Shown: positions 21,329 through 33,980 of the stretch, one piece after another
Layout of the letters: every line of letters starts with the position of its first letter
Position numbering within the stretch: the stretch's first letter is position 1
Origin: Pegea sp. RAD2-039
Taxonomy: Eukaryota > Chordata > Thaliacea > Salpida > Salpidae
DNA: 64,000 bases
NCBI GenBank assembly: GCA_034620365.1
Contig: JAQGEQ010000140.1
Coordinates: 186,001 to 250,000, forward strand
Reading direction: 5' to 3'
Program-made: the position numbers and the translations under genes
Notes under the pieces: generated by a model
What the model saw: only the letters and a program-made list of their open reading frames with translations
What the model was told of the DNA's origin: nothing
The model's database searches: none

Positions 21329-22338
21329 TTTGATGTATTTAACAAGTTTAGAAAATCTACCAACTGTTGATGTTATATAAATGAATTAGTTGATTTATAT
21401 AAACAGTTTAATTTTAAAACTACCAAATAAATCGAATTATCGGATAAATAATCTAAAATAAATAATAAATAATATCAAAAGAAAAAAAGCATTTGAATAA
21501 AATATAAGCAATTTTTTTAAAACTTTTAAAAGAAATATTTTAGAACTTGTAATAGTAAAACGCCGAACATATTTTGATAGAAAGTAATTATTATAATCAT
21601 AAACTACCAAGTTTAAATTAGTTAAAATCAAATACAAAATAATAAAATCATAAGAAAATGTATTAAATTATAGAAACGATTTAATCAAGAAGCATCATTA
21701 AAATTAAAAGAAAAATATTTCACTAAAATAAATTAAAAAAGTTTGATATAAAAAAAAAAATTTCGAAAAAGATTAATTAAAAATGTTTTCCAAAAATTAA
21801 AAAAATAGTAAATAAAACAAAACGATGATAAATTTTTCAATGAAAGTAAAGATAATTTTTATAAAGAGATTTATTCAAAGTAATAAGAAGACAACTAAGA
21901 ATAATGACAAGTACAAGAATGATAGACGCTAGTTACATAGAGATAATTAGCAGATGACAGTAATCTGAAAACGAATGATAAAAACCATTTACGTCGGCGA
22001 TAGAATATTTTACTATTATATTATAGGTAGTTATAAATAAAAGTAGTATAAGTTGAATTTTGTAAATCTATAAATGAATAATTACATTATATGTTAAATA
22101 ATAATAAATAATATTACCATTTGTCAAAAGCATATAAGACTCATCAGGAAAAGTTAGAATAATTCGAAATCAGAAAAACGTAAAAAGCTACAAAATAATT
22201 TCAAAAATAAATCAATCTAGAAAACTAGAAAAATATTTTTATTTACCCCAACTTGTTGAAAGAAATCGAAAAATCATTTTCATAATTAACATTATATAGT
22301 AACTAGAAAAAATAATTTGTTAAGGACCCTTCTGAAAT
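21329..22338. repeat. Spacer block U upstream of copy C
   Basis: As beside the other genes. It is interrupted at its right end by a LINE insertion, after 'cccttctgaaat' at 22338. No gene seen. Confidence 0.55.
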
Positions 22339-23243
22339 CCAACTTAAAATCCAGCCAACAAAGTCTGAAGTTATAACATTCTCCCGTAAGCCAGCTGCCA
22401 ACTTCAGCAACCAATAGTACATCAATGGATCTATTCTTGAACGAGTATCCTCAGTCATAGACCTCGGCATTACTCTGACATCTGACTTCAAATGGCACAG
22501 TTATGTTTCCAGAATCTTTGGAAAATCTATCAAGCTTGTCCACCTCATCATAAAGACTTTTAATTATAAAGATCCATAGTTTTTCGTCAACCTTTTCAAA
22601 CTGTACATACGCCCTATTCTTGAATACAATGTCAGTGCATGGATGCCATATCAAGTTGGTGATATCAGAAAAATCGAATCTGTTCAGGCAACATTTACGA
22701 TATTGGTTTGCAGGAAACTTAATATCAAATACGAGAGTTATAAGCATCGTCTCAGCTTCTTCAATCTAGATACTTTGGAAATCCGAAGAATTAAATACGA
22801 CCTTATTCTGATTTTTAAAATTATTCACAACCTAATTGATCTTCAGTTTGATGACTTTTTCTCCATTAGTCCCTCCCTCAAGTTATATAAACTTAGAAGA
22901 CATAAACTACATCTTAATAAGCCCACTCCACCAGCTACGTTAACCAGATTAAGTTTTTTCTCATAAAGCACAATCAGTACATGGAACAGTCTGCCATCAG
23001 AGATTGTCATGTCAAAACCACTTGTGTCGTTCAAAAAAAGCTGAATTGTTATGATATCGCCAACATTGCCATTTCTAAACTGTGAATTTTTCTCTTTTAC
23101 AATACTATGTTTCTGTGCAATTCTTCACTGTCATATGCTTTTTCGTTTACACGTCAAATAGATCTAATTTGTGAGAATGTGTGTTAGCGAGAGGTGCTCT
23201 GTTTAGGCACCCTCCTTCACATTTATTGTAAAAAATAAATAAA
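22339..23243 (+). mobile_element. 5'-truncated CR1/Jockey-type LINE, inserted in the C unit
   Basis: About 0.9 kb encoding the end of a non-LTR reverse transcriptase: IQPTKSEVITFS, DLGITLTSDFKW, YIRPILEYNVSAWMPYQ, then a C-terminal part with RRIKYDLILIFKIIHN. Stops and frameshifts interrupt it, for example after TRLSFFS near 22966. The 3' end is 'ctccttcacatttattgta' plus an AAATAAATAAAT-like tail. Flanking DNA continues the array (ctgaaat | attattagtagaag), so this insertion is specific to unit C. A short 'aaat' at both ends could be a target duplication but merges with the tail. Confidence 0.8.
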
Positions 23244-23334
23244 TTATTAGTAGAAGTAGTAGAGCATGTGAAGCCTTTGATGTTTAGCATGAAGTACATT
23301 GTTGTAAGATTAGTTTGCTTCAAAACTTTCTAGT

Positions 23335-23580
23335 TTGAGATCTTTTTTTGTCATGTTAAATTGAATTTTCGACAGAGACAACAAAAATGGAAAACAGAAC
23401 GTTTATATTTTAATTTCATTAATTTTCGACAAGGTCCATCTTTTACTAACGTACAAAGCGTACAAGAGACAAACGCTCTATAGATGGTCGCCTTGGTTTA
23501 AATAGATAGCTTTGTATTATGCCAGATTAAATGTACCAGGTGTCTTACTGATGCAGATACTGATTTCAGCTTCTATTGAC
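23335..23580 (-). mobile_element. R1 LINE fragment, beside copy C
   Basis: Same fossil as at 3600-3842. Note 'tttaaatagatag' for 'ttttaaaagatag' near 23500. Oriented opposite to the younger LINE just to its left. Confidence 0.5.
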
Positions 23581-23599
23581 ATTAATGATGTTATTGGTT

Positions 23600-25165
23600 A
23601 GCCGAAATAAGCTTCATGATGCTATCATGAGGTGGCTGATGAAAAGTCGCTGAAGAGATTATTAAAGGGATTATCTTTTACTATTTACAACAATAAAGTC
23701 AAACAGTTATTTTAATTTATTTTTTCAAAATGTAAATAAAACTCTGAAAATTAATTATTAAACAACTGAAAGAATTTCTGCTGAACTTTGTAAGCTATGT
23801 AGATAGAAAGAAATTTATACTTACTCTATTGAAATTCAATTATATATATTTATTGAATTTACAATAGAAGTCTATTATATAGATGTTTATGATATGAAAA
23901 GTAAATTCGAGATCAATAAATAAAAATTTTCTTTCATGGTTTACTATTACACCTTTTTTTGAAACAACTATATTCCTTCACAGTTTGGAAAGATAACTTC
24001 AGCGTTCTTTAGGAAACATTACTCTTTATCAAGTATAAATATTTTGTATCTTTGACGACAAAGTTGGAATCTATCTAAGTTTTATAAACCACATTTTTAT
24101 ATACAACCGATTTAACTTTTCTCCAATTTGTTGTTATTCCATCTAATTAGTAGTAAAAACATTCATTTAAAAATTCTGGAAGTTTATTTTCTTCAATTTT
24201 CTGCTGTTTTAAGATCAACATTCTGGTCAACATTTAATAATGAACAATGATAGAAAAATGAATCTTAGATCAACTGAAACTTAATATATTGTATAGTTGT
24301 TTGGTAATAATGATTTCTTAACTTTAAAATTTCATTATTTATATAAATATGGTTTGTAAAAGCATGAATTAATAAAAGTTTTGAAATTATTTGTCAGTTT
24401 CGTTTAAACTGAAATATTTTATAACAATAACTAACATCAATATTTCCTAAATACAGATGTCAAAATTGAACTTTTACTGAAAGTGAACACTGAAACGTCT
24501 TTAAAAAACTCAGTTTAGTTTAGAGTTGATTATTAACTATTTCAACAAGAATATTTTCTAACTACTTTCCAAATATTTTATTTCGATTTCATTATTATTT
24601 CTTTAAAATCTTATCTTATGACCCAAATACGATAAATTTTATAAAAAGTAAAAAATTTTACTCTACTAAAACTTTCATTATCATTAGAAAGTTATTAGTG
24701 GGTTACACTAAAATGACTTGAAAGTTTAAACTAGTCAATTATTAGGTTTTATAAACTGTGGAGGTAAATCTAACCACTAATTTATTAAACAAAGAGAAAT
24801 ATTTGTAGAAATAAAACGACTTAAGACAAATAATTGAATTTTCATCTAGATAATCATTGTGATTTTTTCTATAATCTTCATTTCGAAATTCTTACTTTCT
24901 TTATCAAATAATTTAGTAAACCATCTTACATTGATATGAGCTTATTAAACTAAACTTGCTTAATGTAATGCTTTTATCAGCTTTCGAATACGAAGCTTTG
25001 ACATAAAAAAACTGAAGTAACTACCACCTTTCAGACTTTATGCTTCCAGCATATTCACTTACTACTATAAATCTCTGATAATTTTTGAAAAAGTTACAGC
25101 TGCAAACATATACGATCATGGGACTTTCATTTTTGCACAATTCCTGAATAATTTATAGCCTCATA
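23600..25165. repeat. V block, C-D spacer
   Basis: Full-length V block. No coding sequence seen. Confidence 0.5.
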
Positions 25166-27480
25166 GAAACTCTTATAAGAAATTTTTAAACCAAATTCAC
25201 TTTTTGTTAAAACGTAATACTGTAAAAATACAAAATGAAGTTACACGTGTAATGACTGTAAATGCTGACCAAGTTACATTGTAAGTTGAATTAATTTTTG
25301 GATATGTTTGATTGATGACTGACATACGTAGTACTCGTTTCTGTAATTTGAACAAGAGAGGAACTCGAATATCAGACCACGTTACTTTGACAGGTCGAGA
25401 CCAATCTTTTGTAGTTAGTTTTAGATTAATTTTATCAAAAAGTAAATTAACAAACAGCGTTTTTACTAAACATGAAATTTCTTGACAAGTTCACCGACAA
25501 ACTTTGTTCTTTGCAAATTATAGCAGTTAGCATCGTCCAAGAAATACCTCTAGGTTACCTTAAGATATTTCTATAGATAATTCTTCTGTAAAAACAAATA
25601 CAAAAGTTAATTGTAAAATATCAAATCTAATATCTGTTCAAAAACTTAACCCTGTAACAATATTTAACTCATTTATTTTTTAGTGAATAAAATTAAAGAT
25701 TAATGAAGTGGAACGAAGTTAATTGCAGTAAAGCGGTTAAGATGCGATGCTTAGTTTGTGGGGGATATCAGACAGTAAAAGTTGTTTGTGTAAAATGTGT
25801 AAAAGCATACTAACATTTGCACCACTTGGTACTTCAATATCAAGTAGTACCTTTTCTACTCTCTATCAAGTAGTACAACTGTTTTCAATAAAAACGAATG
25901 TTTTATATCAGCAAGATCTCTTCAAAACTTAGATAACTTTTCTCATGAGTATCTCTGTTCCACTTTTAGAAATTACAGTGAAAAAGTGTTTTAACTATTT
26001 TCAAAAAGATTATTAACTTCAATTATTATTTCTATCAGCTTTAGTTGTTAAAATTGTTCAGCTAAACTTTTCAATCTAGTTCCGGAAGATTGTTTTTTTA
26101 TTTTAAAGTCTTCTTTAATTTCCTGATTAACTCAAATAATTGAACCAAATCAATTTTAAAAGATATAAAAAGCAAGTTTAAGTTTTTATATGATTTAACA
26201 TTTCAATAATTTTGGAAATGCTTTATTTTAAAAGCTTTTTTCTGTGATGTTTTAGCTAATAATTAGTATAAATAAACTATTTAATATTTTTTGTTAATAT
26301 TTTAGCATTGAAAGCCTTTTAATGTGTTAATTTGATATTTATAATGAACAGTCAAATATGTACAATTTACAAATTTTGTATATTTTTAACTTGACATATT
26401 ATCAGATATTAGTCTGTTTTTAACTTAATACTTTATATTCAGTTTGATAAATTTGATGTTAATAAAAACTTTGAAACAGTGTTCACTATTCTGATATTAT
26501 TATAAGTAAAGAGCATACATTAAAATTGTAAACTAATTGTAGAAACTTTCTCTTTGTATAATATTATAAGCAAGTAAAATAATTTGACAAATTTGTTTAG
26601 TGAAGTTAATATTCTTTAAATTCTTTGAGTTAACTCTCACCAGCAAATTATTTTTCAGATAAAAATAGAAGTTATTTGCTGTAATTGCTTTTATTATTGA
26701 GGTCAATATCATCGCTGCAAATGTTTCAGGCCACAAGTTTAAAAACCTCAAATATCTATCTGTATGTAATTCTGGTTATCACCATAAAATCTATAATAAG
26801 AGAACCTTGTGAATCTGTTTGTGTTTCTGGGCGAGTTTCAGAGCCCCTAACATTTTATCTCATCATAATATTCAAAGAAATAATAATGAGAAAGTCAGAC
26901 TAATGTACAGAATAAACCACAAGAACCTTGAAACATGGTATCATGTTATATGAAATCATTGACGAGGTCAATGATACTTATAAAAATATTTATAAAAGTT
27001 GTAAAATTTCGTTGAATAAAGTGAAATATTTTTTTAGTTTTTATCTTGATTAAACAATTTATTATAAAATTTTGTAGTCAGAACTGAATGCGTTTTCGTT
27101 TATGTCGAAAATGACGAATGAACAAATCTTTAAATCGTTAACTTTTAGTAATTAATCAAATCCTACTTTTGTTTAGAACTTCACTATAAGATGTATCGTT
27201 AATAAATTTTCTAATTTCACAGAATTCGTTTCTTATTAGACAAAAATTTGTTAAAAATTTAATGAACTTCAATTTCTAAATAACTTCAAACAAAAAAGAT
27301 CTGATTTGATGATTAAAATAAATCTCTAAATTCTAACAAACTTTTTTATATTTTGTATATTATCAAACAATTAAAAAATATGAAATATTCATGAAAGAAC
27401 ATTTTGATTTTATTCTAAATATTTTTGAAAACAAACACGACCTCAAAAGCAACTTTATACTGAAAATAAACTTCACAGCA
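25165..27480. repeat. Type I spacer block (3' side of copy D)
   Basis: Very close to 7676-9990, sharing the absence of the 1.1-kb segment and the 'tatcaagtagtac' direct repeat at that joint (25848-25876). Contains the unrecognised minus frame 26533-26751. Confidence 0.5.
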
Positions 27481-27502
27481 ATCTACTAGTAAAATTTATT
27501 TA

Positions 27503-29284
27503 TTAAAATGGGAAATTTACACATATGTCAGGTACACATGGTTGATAGCTGACTATGACTTGATCAATACATTCATTCGTTCTTGCAACTTCTTTCCATT
27601 CATTTGTTACTTCATTGTAACATTCGACAATTTTAACAACATCTTCTCTTCCAGAATAACCTCCTGAAACAATCAACAAGTTCATCACAATTATGCAAAT
27701 TATTGTAAACATCATAAAAATTTTATTAAAAAGTTTTTCAATTCCAAACATAAGAAAAGTTTTACCAAAAACATAAATCTTCTTATTAAAGACAACAGCT
27801 TTTGGGAATCCTCTTGCATATTTCATACTTGCTACAAACTCCCAATTATCATTGAGGACATCGTATCTTTCAACAGTCTTTAAAACTTCATCTTCTTCAT
27901 TATTACCACCAATGGCGTAGATATAGTTGCCAAGCGTGACTACAGCTTTAATGATTTTAGACTTAGTTATCATCATAAGATCAAAACGTCATCGTGACGT
28001 CATCAACAAATACCTGGATGACTTCGAGGTGTCAACATCGATTTTACAGAACTCCATTCGTCCCTCTGTGGATCATATTTATCCACACGAGCAACTATGT
28101 TATTCAAATCGTAACCACCGACAACATACAACATCCGGTTGAAGACAGCACAACCGAAAAAGAAACAATATCTATTTAATGAAGCTCTTTGCCTCCATTT
28201 ATCAGTTATCGGATCGTATCTGGAAATAACATAATAGTTTTTGGCAAATGAAGTTTTGGTTGAAATCTCATTTCATCACTCACTTTATCAACCTAGTTTC
28301 AATACCACCTTGAAAAAGATACAATTCATTTTCAATAACTTCCAGATTCGCCATAAAAATATAAAGGTCTAAACTTTGGCACTTCTTCCACTCATTTAAA
28401 ATTGGGTTGAATCTAGAAATGTGATGACGTCATATTTAGTTTGCAATGATGATGTCATCATTTGCTTCATGCTTCTAACCTTTCCATATCACCATCACAG
28501 TCTAACATATAAATGAAACCGTTGATGACAACAGATCTTGAAACATTTCGAAGACACAGCTTTGGGAGTTTAAACCAAACATTTGTTTCAACCAAATAAA
28601 ACTTTGCACTTTCCAAAGATTTCTCATCAGATCTATTGGATCCTCCAATGATGTAGATCACCTGTGACGTCATTTGTCAGTGGTTGAAGTGAAAAGTATT
28701 TAATTAAATAATCTTACCTGCCGAATATCAAGTTGTCTTGGCTTACTTTCAATTGAGATGCAAGCTTTATCATGAATCTGAGAATCTTCAGAAGAGTCAT
28801 TCAGTTTAAGTTGATGAAGATTTGTACAATTATCAACTTCTGAAACTTCATCTCTAAAATTATCAAAAGTATAATTTACTTTAGTATCAAATTATAATTA
28901 AAGAATTAGAAACAAGTTTGATAAAAATAAAAAAAGTGAATAATTAAAATCAAAAATACTTAATTCAGTTCTTAAATTTATAAATAAATAAAACAATAAA
29001 ATTTAAACTCTTTTAAATGATTGAGTAACACTAAAATGACTCTAAAACAAATTAGAAATATAATAATTACAAGTTAAAATCGATAAAATTTAAGTTATTA
29101 ATCTTTTTAAATGCAACATAAATAATTTTTGTAATCTGTGTTTATTTTAAATAAAAGGTGAATTTAAAGTAAGTTTACTTAGCGAACAATTTTAAGTGAA
29201 GACACAAAATTCTACTAACCTTTTATCATCTGTAGGTGGCATAATTGAATCGAAAACAACTTTGCTATTTGATCTATCGACCAT
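27503..29284 (-). CDS. Kelch-only protein, copy D (352 aa; BTB and BACK deleted in frame)
   Basis: Exons: 29284-29220, fused 28853-28718, 28661-28480, 28412-28284, 28219-28014, 27945-27766, 27663-27503. They sum to 1059 bp = 353 codons, one frame. Between 28768 and 28769 the sequence jumps from inside exon 6 (gcaagcttt) to inside exon 2 (atcatgaatctg), removing most of the BTB domain, all of exons 3-5 and most of BACK. The fusion reads DSQIHD followed by KACISIES without a frame break. What remains is a 60-odd residue leader and the whole Kelch propeller. With no BTB domain it should not dimerise or bind Cullin-3 in the usual way. It could bind the same partner without ubiquitin transfer (inference), or simply be decaying while still open. 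Confidence 0.85.
28768..28769. other. Deletion joint in copy D (exon 6 to exon 2)
   Basis: The joint is found by comparison with copy E: 35193-35351 (exon 6) and 36204-36388 (exon 2). About 1.1 kb is missing. No clear micro-homology is seen at the joint. Confidence 0.8.
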
Positions 29285-30300
29285 TTTGATGTAATTATCA
29301 AGTTTAGAAAATCTACCAACTGTTGATGTTATATAAATGAATTAGTTGATTTATATAAACAGTTTAATTTTAAAACTACCAAATAAATCGAATTATCGGA
29401 TAAATAATTTAAGATAAATAATAAATAATCTCAAAAGAAAAAAAGTATTTGATTTAAATATTAGCAATTTTTTTAAAACTTTTAAAATAAATTTTTTAGA
29501 ACTTGCAATAGTAAAACGCCGAACATATTTTGATAAAAAGTAATTATTATAATTATAAACCACCAAGTTTAATTAGTTAAAATTAAATACAAAAATATAA
29601 AATCAAAAGAAAATGTATTAAATTATAAAAATTAATTCAATCAAGTAGCATCATTAAAATTAAAAAAAAATATTTCACTAAAATAAATTAAAAAAGTTTG
29701 ATATAAAAAGAAAAATTTAGAAAAAGACTAATTAAAAATGTTTTCCAAAAATTAAAAAAATATTAGATAAAACAAAACGATGATAAATTTTTATTGAAAG
29801 TAAATATAATTCTTATAAAGAGATTTATTCAAAGTAATTAGAATCAACTAAGAATAATGACAACTACAAGAATGATAGACGCTAGCTACAAGTAGTTAAT
29901 TAGCAGATGACAGTAATCTGAAAACGAATGATGAAAACCATTTACGTCGGCGGCAAATATTTTACTATTATATTATAGGTAGTTATAAATAAAAGTAGTA
30001 TAAGTTGAATTTTGTAAATCTATAAATGAATAATTACAATATATGTTAAATAATAATAAATAATATTAACATTTGTTAAAAGCATATAAGAAGACTCATC
30101 AGGAAAAGTTAGAATAATTAAAAATCAGAAAAACGTAAAACGCTACAAAATAATTTCAAAAATAAATCAATCTAGAAAATTAAAAAAATATTTTTATTTT
30201 CTCTAACTTGTTGAAAGAAATCGAAAAATCATTTTCATAATTAACATTATATAGTAACTAGAAAAAATAATTTGTTTAAGACCTTTCTGAAATTAATAGT
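29285..30300. repeat. Spacer block U upstream of copy D
   Basis: The promoter-proximal block is kept although the gene has lost its BTB part, including both TATA-like stretches (29329-29350). No separate gene. Confidence 0.5.
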
Positions 30301-30384
30301 AAAAGTAGTAGAGCATGTGAACCCTTTGATGTTAGCATGAACTACATTGTTGGCAGATTAGTTTGCTTCAAAACTTTCTAGTTT

Positions 30385-30630
30385 GACATCTTTTTCTGTC
30401 ACGTTAAATTCAATTTTTGACAGAGACAACAAAAATGGAAAACAGAACGTTTTTATTTTAATTTCATTAGCTTTCGACAAGGTCCATGTTTTGCTAACGT
30501 ACGATAGCGTACAAGAGACAAACATTCTATAAATGGTCGCCTTGGTTTTAAAAGATAGCTTTGTATTATGCTAAATTAAATGTATCAGGTGTCCTACTGA
30601 TGCAGATGCTGATTTCGGCTTCTATTGATA
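30385..30630 (-). mobile_element. R1 LINE fragment, beside copy D
   Basis: Same fossil. Retains the 'gctaacgtacgatagcgtac' step that copy B lost. Confidence 0.5.
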
Positions 30631-30639
30631 TTAATGATG

Positions 30640-32220
30640 TTATTGGTTAGCCGAAATAAGCTTTATGATGCTATCATGAGGTGGCTGATGAAAAGTCGCT
30701 GAAGAGATTATTAAAGGGATTATCTTTTATTAGTTACAGCAATTAAGTCAAACATTTATTTTATGATACATATTTTAAAATGTAATGAAAACTCTGAAAA
30801 TTAATTATTAAACAACTTAAAGAATTTCTGCTGAACTTTATAAGCTATGTAGATAGAAAGAAATTGATACTTTCTGTATTGAAATTCAATTATATATATT
30901 TATTGAATTTACAATAGAAGTCTATTATATAGATGTTTATGATATGAAAAGTAAATTCGAGATCAATAAATAAAAATTTTCTTTCATGGTTTACTATTAC
31001 ACCTTTTTTTGAAACAACTATATTCATTCACAGTTTGGAAAGATAACTTCAGCGTTCGATAGGAAACATTACTCTTTATCAAGTATAAATATTTTGTATC
31101 TTTGACGACAAAGTTGGAATCTATCTAAATTTTATAAACCACATTTTTATATACAATCGATTTAACCTTTCTCCAATTCGTTGTTATTCCATCTAATTAG
31201 TAGTAAAACATTTATTTAAAAATCCTGAAAGTTTATTTTCTTCAATTTTCTGCTGTTTTAAGATCAACATTCTGGTCAACATTTAATAATGAACAATGAT
31301 AGAAAAATGATTCTTAGATAAACTGAAACCTAATTTTTTGTATAGTTGTTTGGTAATAATGATTTCTTAACTTTAAAATTTCATTATTTATATAAATGTG
31401 GTTTGTAAAAGCATGAATTAATAAAAGTTTTGAAATTATTTGTCAGTTTTGTTTAAACTGAAATGTTTTATAACAATAACTAACATCAATATTTCCTAAA
31501 TACAAATGTCAAAATTGAACTTTTACTGAAAGTGAACACTGAAACGTCTTTAAAAAACTCAGTTTAGTTTACAATTGATTATTAACTACTTCAACAAGAA
31601 TCTTTTCTAACTACTTTCCAAATATTTTATTTTGATTTCATTATTATTTCTTTAAAATCTTATCTTATGACCCAAATACGATAAATTTTATAAAAAGTAA
31701 AAAATATTACTTTTCTAAAACTTTCATTATTTATATAAGGATAATGGTTGGTTACACTAAAATGACTTGAAAATTTAATATAGTCAAATATTAGGTTTTA
31801 TAAACTGTGGAGGTAAATCTAACCACTAATCTATTAAACAAAGAGAAATATTTGTGGAAATAAAACAACTTTAGACAATTAATTGAATTTTAACCTAGAT
31901 AATCATCGTGATAGTTTCTATATTCTTTTTTCAAAATTCTTATTTTCTTTATCAAAGAATTTAGTAAACCATCTTACATTGATATGAGCTTATTAAACTA
32001 AACTTGCTTAATGTAATGCTTTCATCAGCTTTCGAATACGAAGCTTTGACATAAAAAAACTGAAGTAATTACCACCTTTCAGACTTTATGCTTCTAGCAT
32101 ATGCACTCACTACTATAAATCTCTGATAATATTTGAAAAAGTTACAGCTGCAAACATATACGACCATGGGACTTTCATTTTTGCACAATTCCTGAATACT
32201 TTATAGCCTCATAGAAACTC
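30640..32220. repeat. V block, D-E spacer
   Basis: Full-length V block, closest to 3850-5440. No gene seen. Confidence 0.5.
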
Positions 32221-33960
32221 TTATAAGAAAGTTTTGAAAATCAAATTCAGTTTTTGCTAAATTGTATTATTGTAAAAATATTAATTGTATAAAATTTTAG
32301 TTTTCTAAAAGGGTAAGTAGCAAAGTTAGATTTAAGTATGATTGAAATGAATAAATAGTATGTTTTAACTTCTTAAACATCAGTGTAATAATCAATAATA
32401 CGAAATTTATTAAATTAGATGTTTTGTTTAGTTGCTATTTGACATCAATCTTCATTTAAACTGAAAGAATTTTGTAGTGATGAAAAAATATATCTAATCT
32501 GTTTGTGATTAAAATCAAGTTTGACTTGAAAAAGTCTTCTGTAAAAGAAAATTGTCAATATTTTCTAATTTGCAGTTTTTTTAACTGTTTGTATTCCATT
32601 TCTTGAATTTGTATGATGATCTTTTATAACATTTGATTTTACAAGAATTGCAACAAATAAATTACCTTCTATTATGTAGAATATTAAAAGCAATTCACAA
32701 ATTAATAAATTTGTTATTTCTGATTTTATGATTCTGATTTTGTGACTACTATTTGTCACTTTACAACTTGATTAGCTTAGAAACAATAAAAAACTTGCAG
32801 ATTGCCTAATCTCAAAGAAATGTTAACCAAGTGATGGAGAAAAAGAAGATCAAGAAGACATATGCGATGCAAATATCCTGACATTGAGCAAAATCAATGG
32901 TTACACTTCAATAATCATAAAAGAATTTCTTTTCCTAGCATCGTAGACAAACTATTTTTTACTCACTTTGAAAGCTAATCAATAACCTGCTTGCGTTTAA
33001 TTTCATGTTTGATTAAAAACAATCAAAACTTACTACTAATAAACAGTTAACTTATTCAAATATATTTATTTTAGAAGTCTTAATTACGTTTATATAAATA
33101 TTACTAATCGGAAATTGTGGCCATATTTATTATATTATTTGAATAAGCTTATATGTTATACTTTATAATTGATATTGCCTTATTACAGAAAGATCCTAAT
33201 ACATCTATCACTTATGATGTATGCTTAGATAGCATCAATAATAAGTAATTATCACGAGTATATTACATTTACTGTGAAGCATGGAGTCATTTCAAATATT
33301 GCATGAAGAATTAAGCATTTAATCTTCTGTGTTAGATGAAAATGACAAAAAGAGGCTACTGGTTTTTTTCAGTTTTCTTACGTAGTTGTGTAAAGAATGT
33401 AAAATGATCAATAAACCAAGTAAAAATAGTTTAGATTTACCAAGTACCAAGATACATGCTGAAACTAAGGACTTGTTTAAAAGTTGACCTCCTAAAAAGA
33501 AAACTTGATAAATGAGATCCAAGCTTAGTAAGCCTCATATGCTATTGTAACTAAAAGAAACTTTGAAATATCAAACTAAACAAAATATTCAAATTTCTTA
33601 AATGAAGAATAACTTCAAAACAAAATTCTCTAGCATCACCTAAACTATGTTAACCCTGGCTGATATTACTCTTAAGAACTTTGAATTAGAATTATCAACA
33701 TCTCAAAATCTAAAACAGATGATCAAAGGAAGATTTTCAAACTTTTCTTAAGTCAGTAGAGAATAATGATCTTCTGAAATAAACGACATCAACGCGTTTT
33801 ACTAAGTTGGTTCAACATCTTTCAATAATAAATCAATTCTACTAAATGTTTCAAATGAATCAACAAGAAATGAAATCATAAAAACATCAGCATCAGTTGT
33901 TTTTGAAAATAAACACGACCTCAAAAGCAACTTTATACTGAAAATAAACTTCACAGCAAT
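32220..33960. repeat. Type II spacer block (3' side of copy E), complete form
   Basis: The only uninterrupted type II block here. It runs from 'aaagttttgaaaatcaaatt' through the VPS35L-like scrap to the common Kelch 3' flank ('tttttgaaaataaacacgac' near 33900). Further coding-like words such as KNFELELSTSQNLKQMIKG (plus, near 33680) are seen but not assigned. Confidence 0.5.
33281..33361 (+). pseudogene. VPS35L-like coding scrap (type II block before copy E)
   Basis: Reads ILHEELSI, stop, SSVLDENDKKRLL. Compared with 6503-6583 it keeps the acidic DEND, matching the recalled LEDEKRML part better. The same in-frame TAA is present, so the copies share one dead ancestor. Confidence 0.38.
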
Positions 33961-33980
33961 CTACTAGTAAAATTTATTTA

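Noticed and set aside
22339..23243. Clear target-site duplication of the LINE
   Set aside because: The only candidate, aaat, cannot be told from the AAAT tail.
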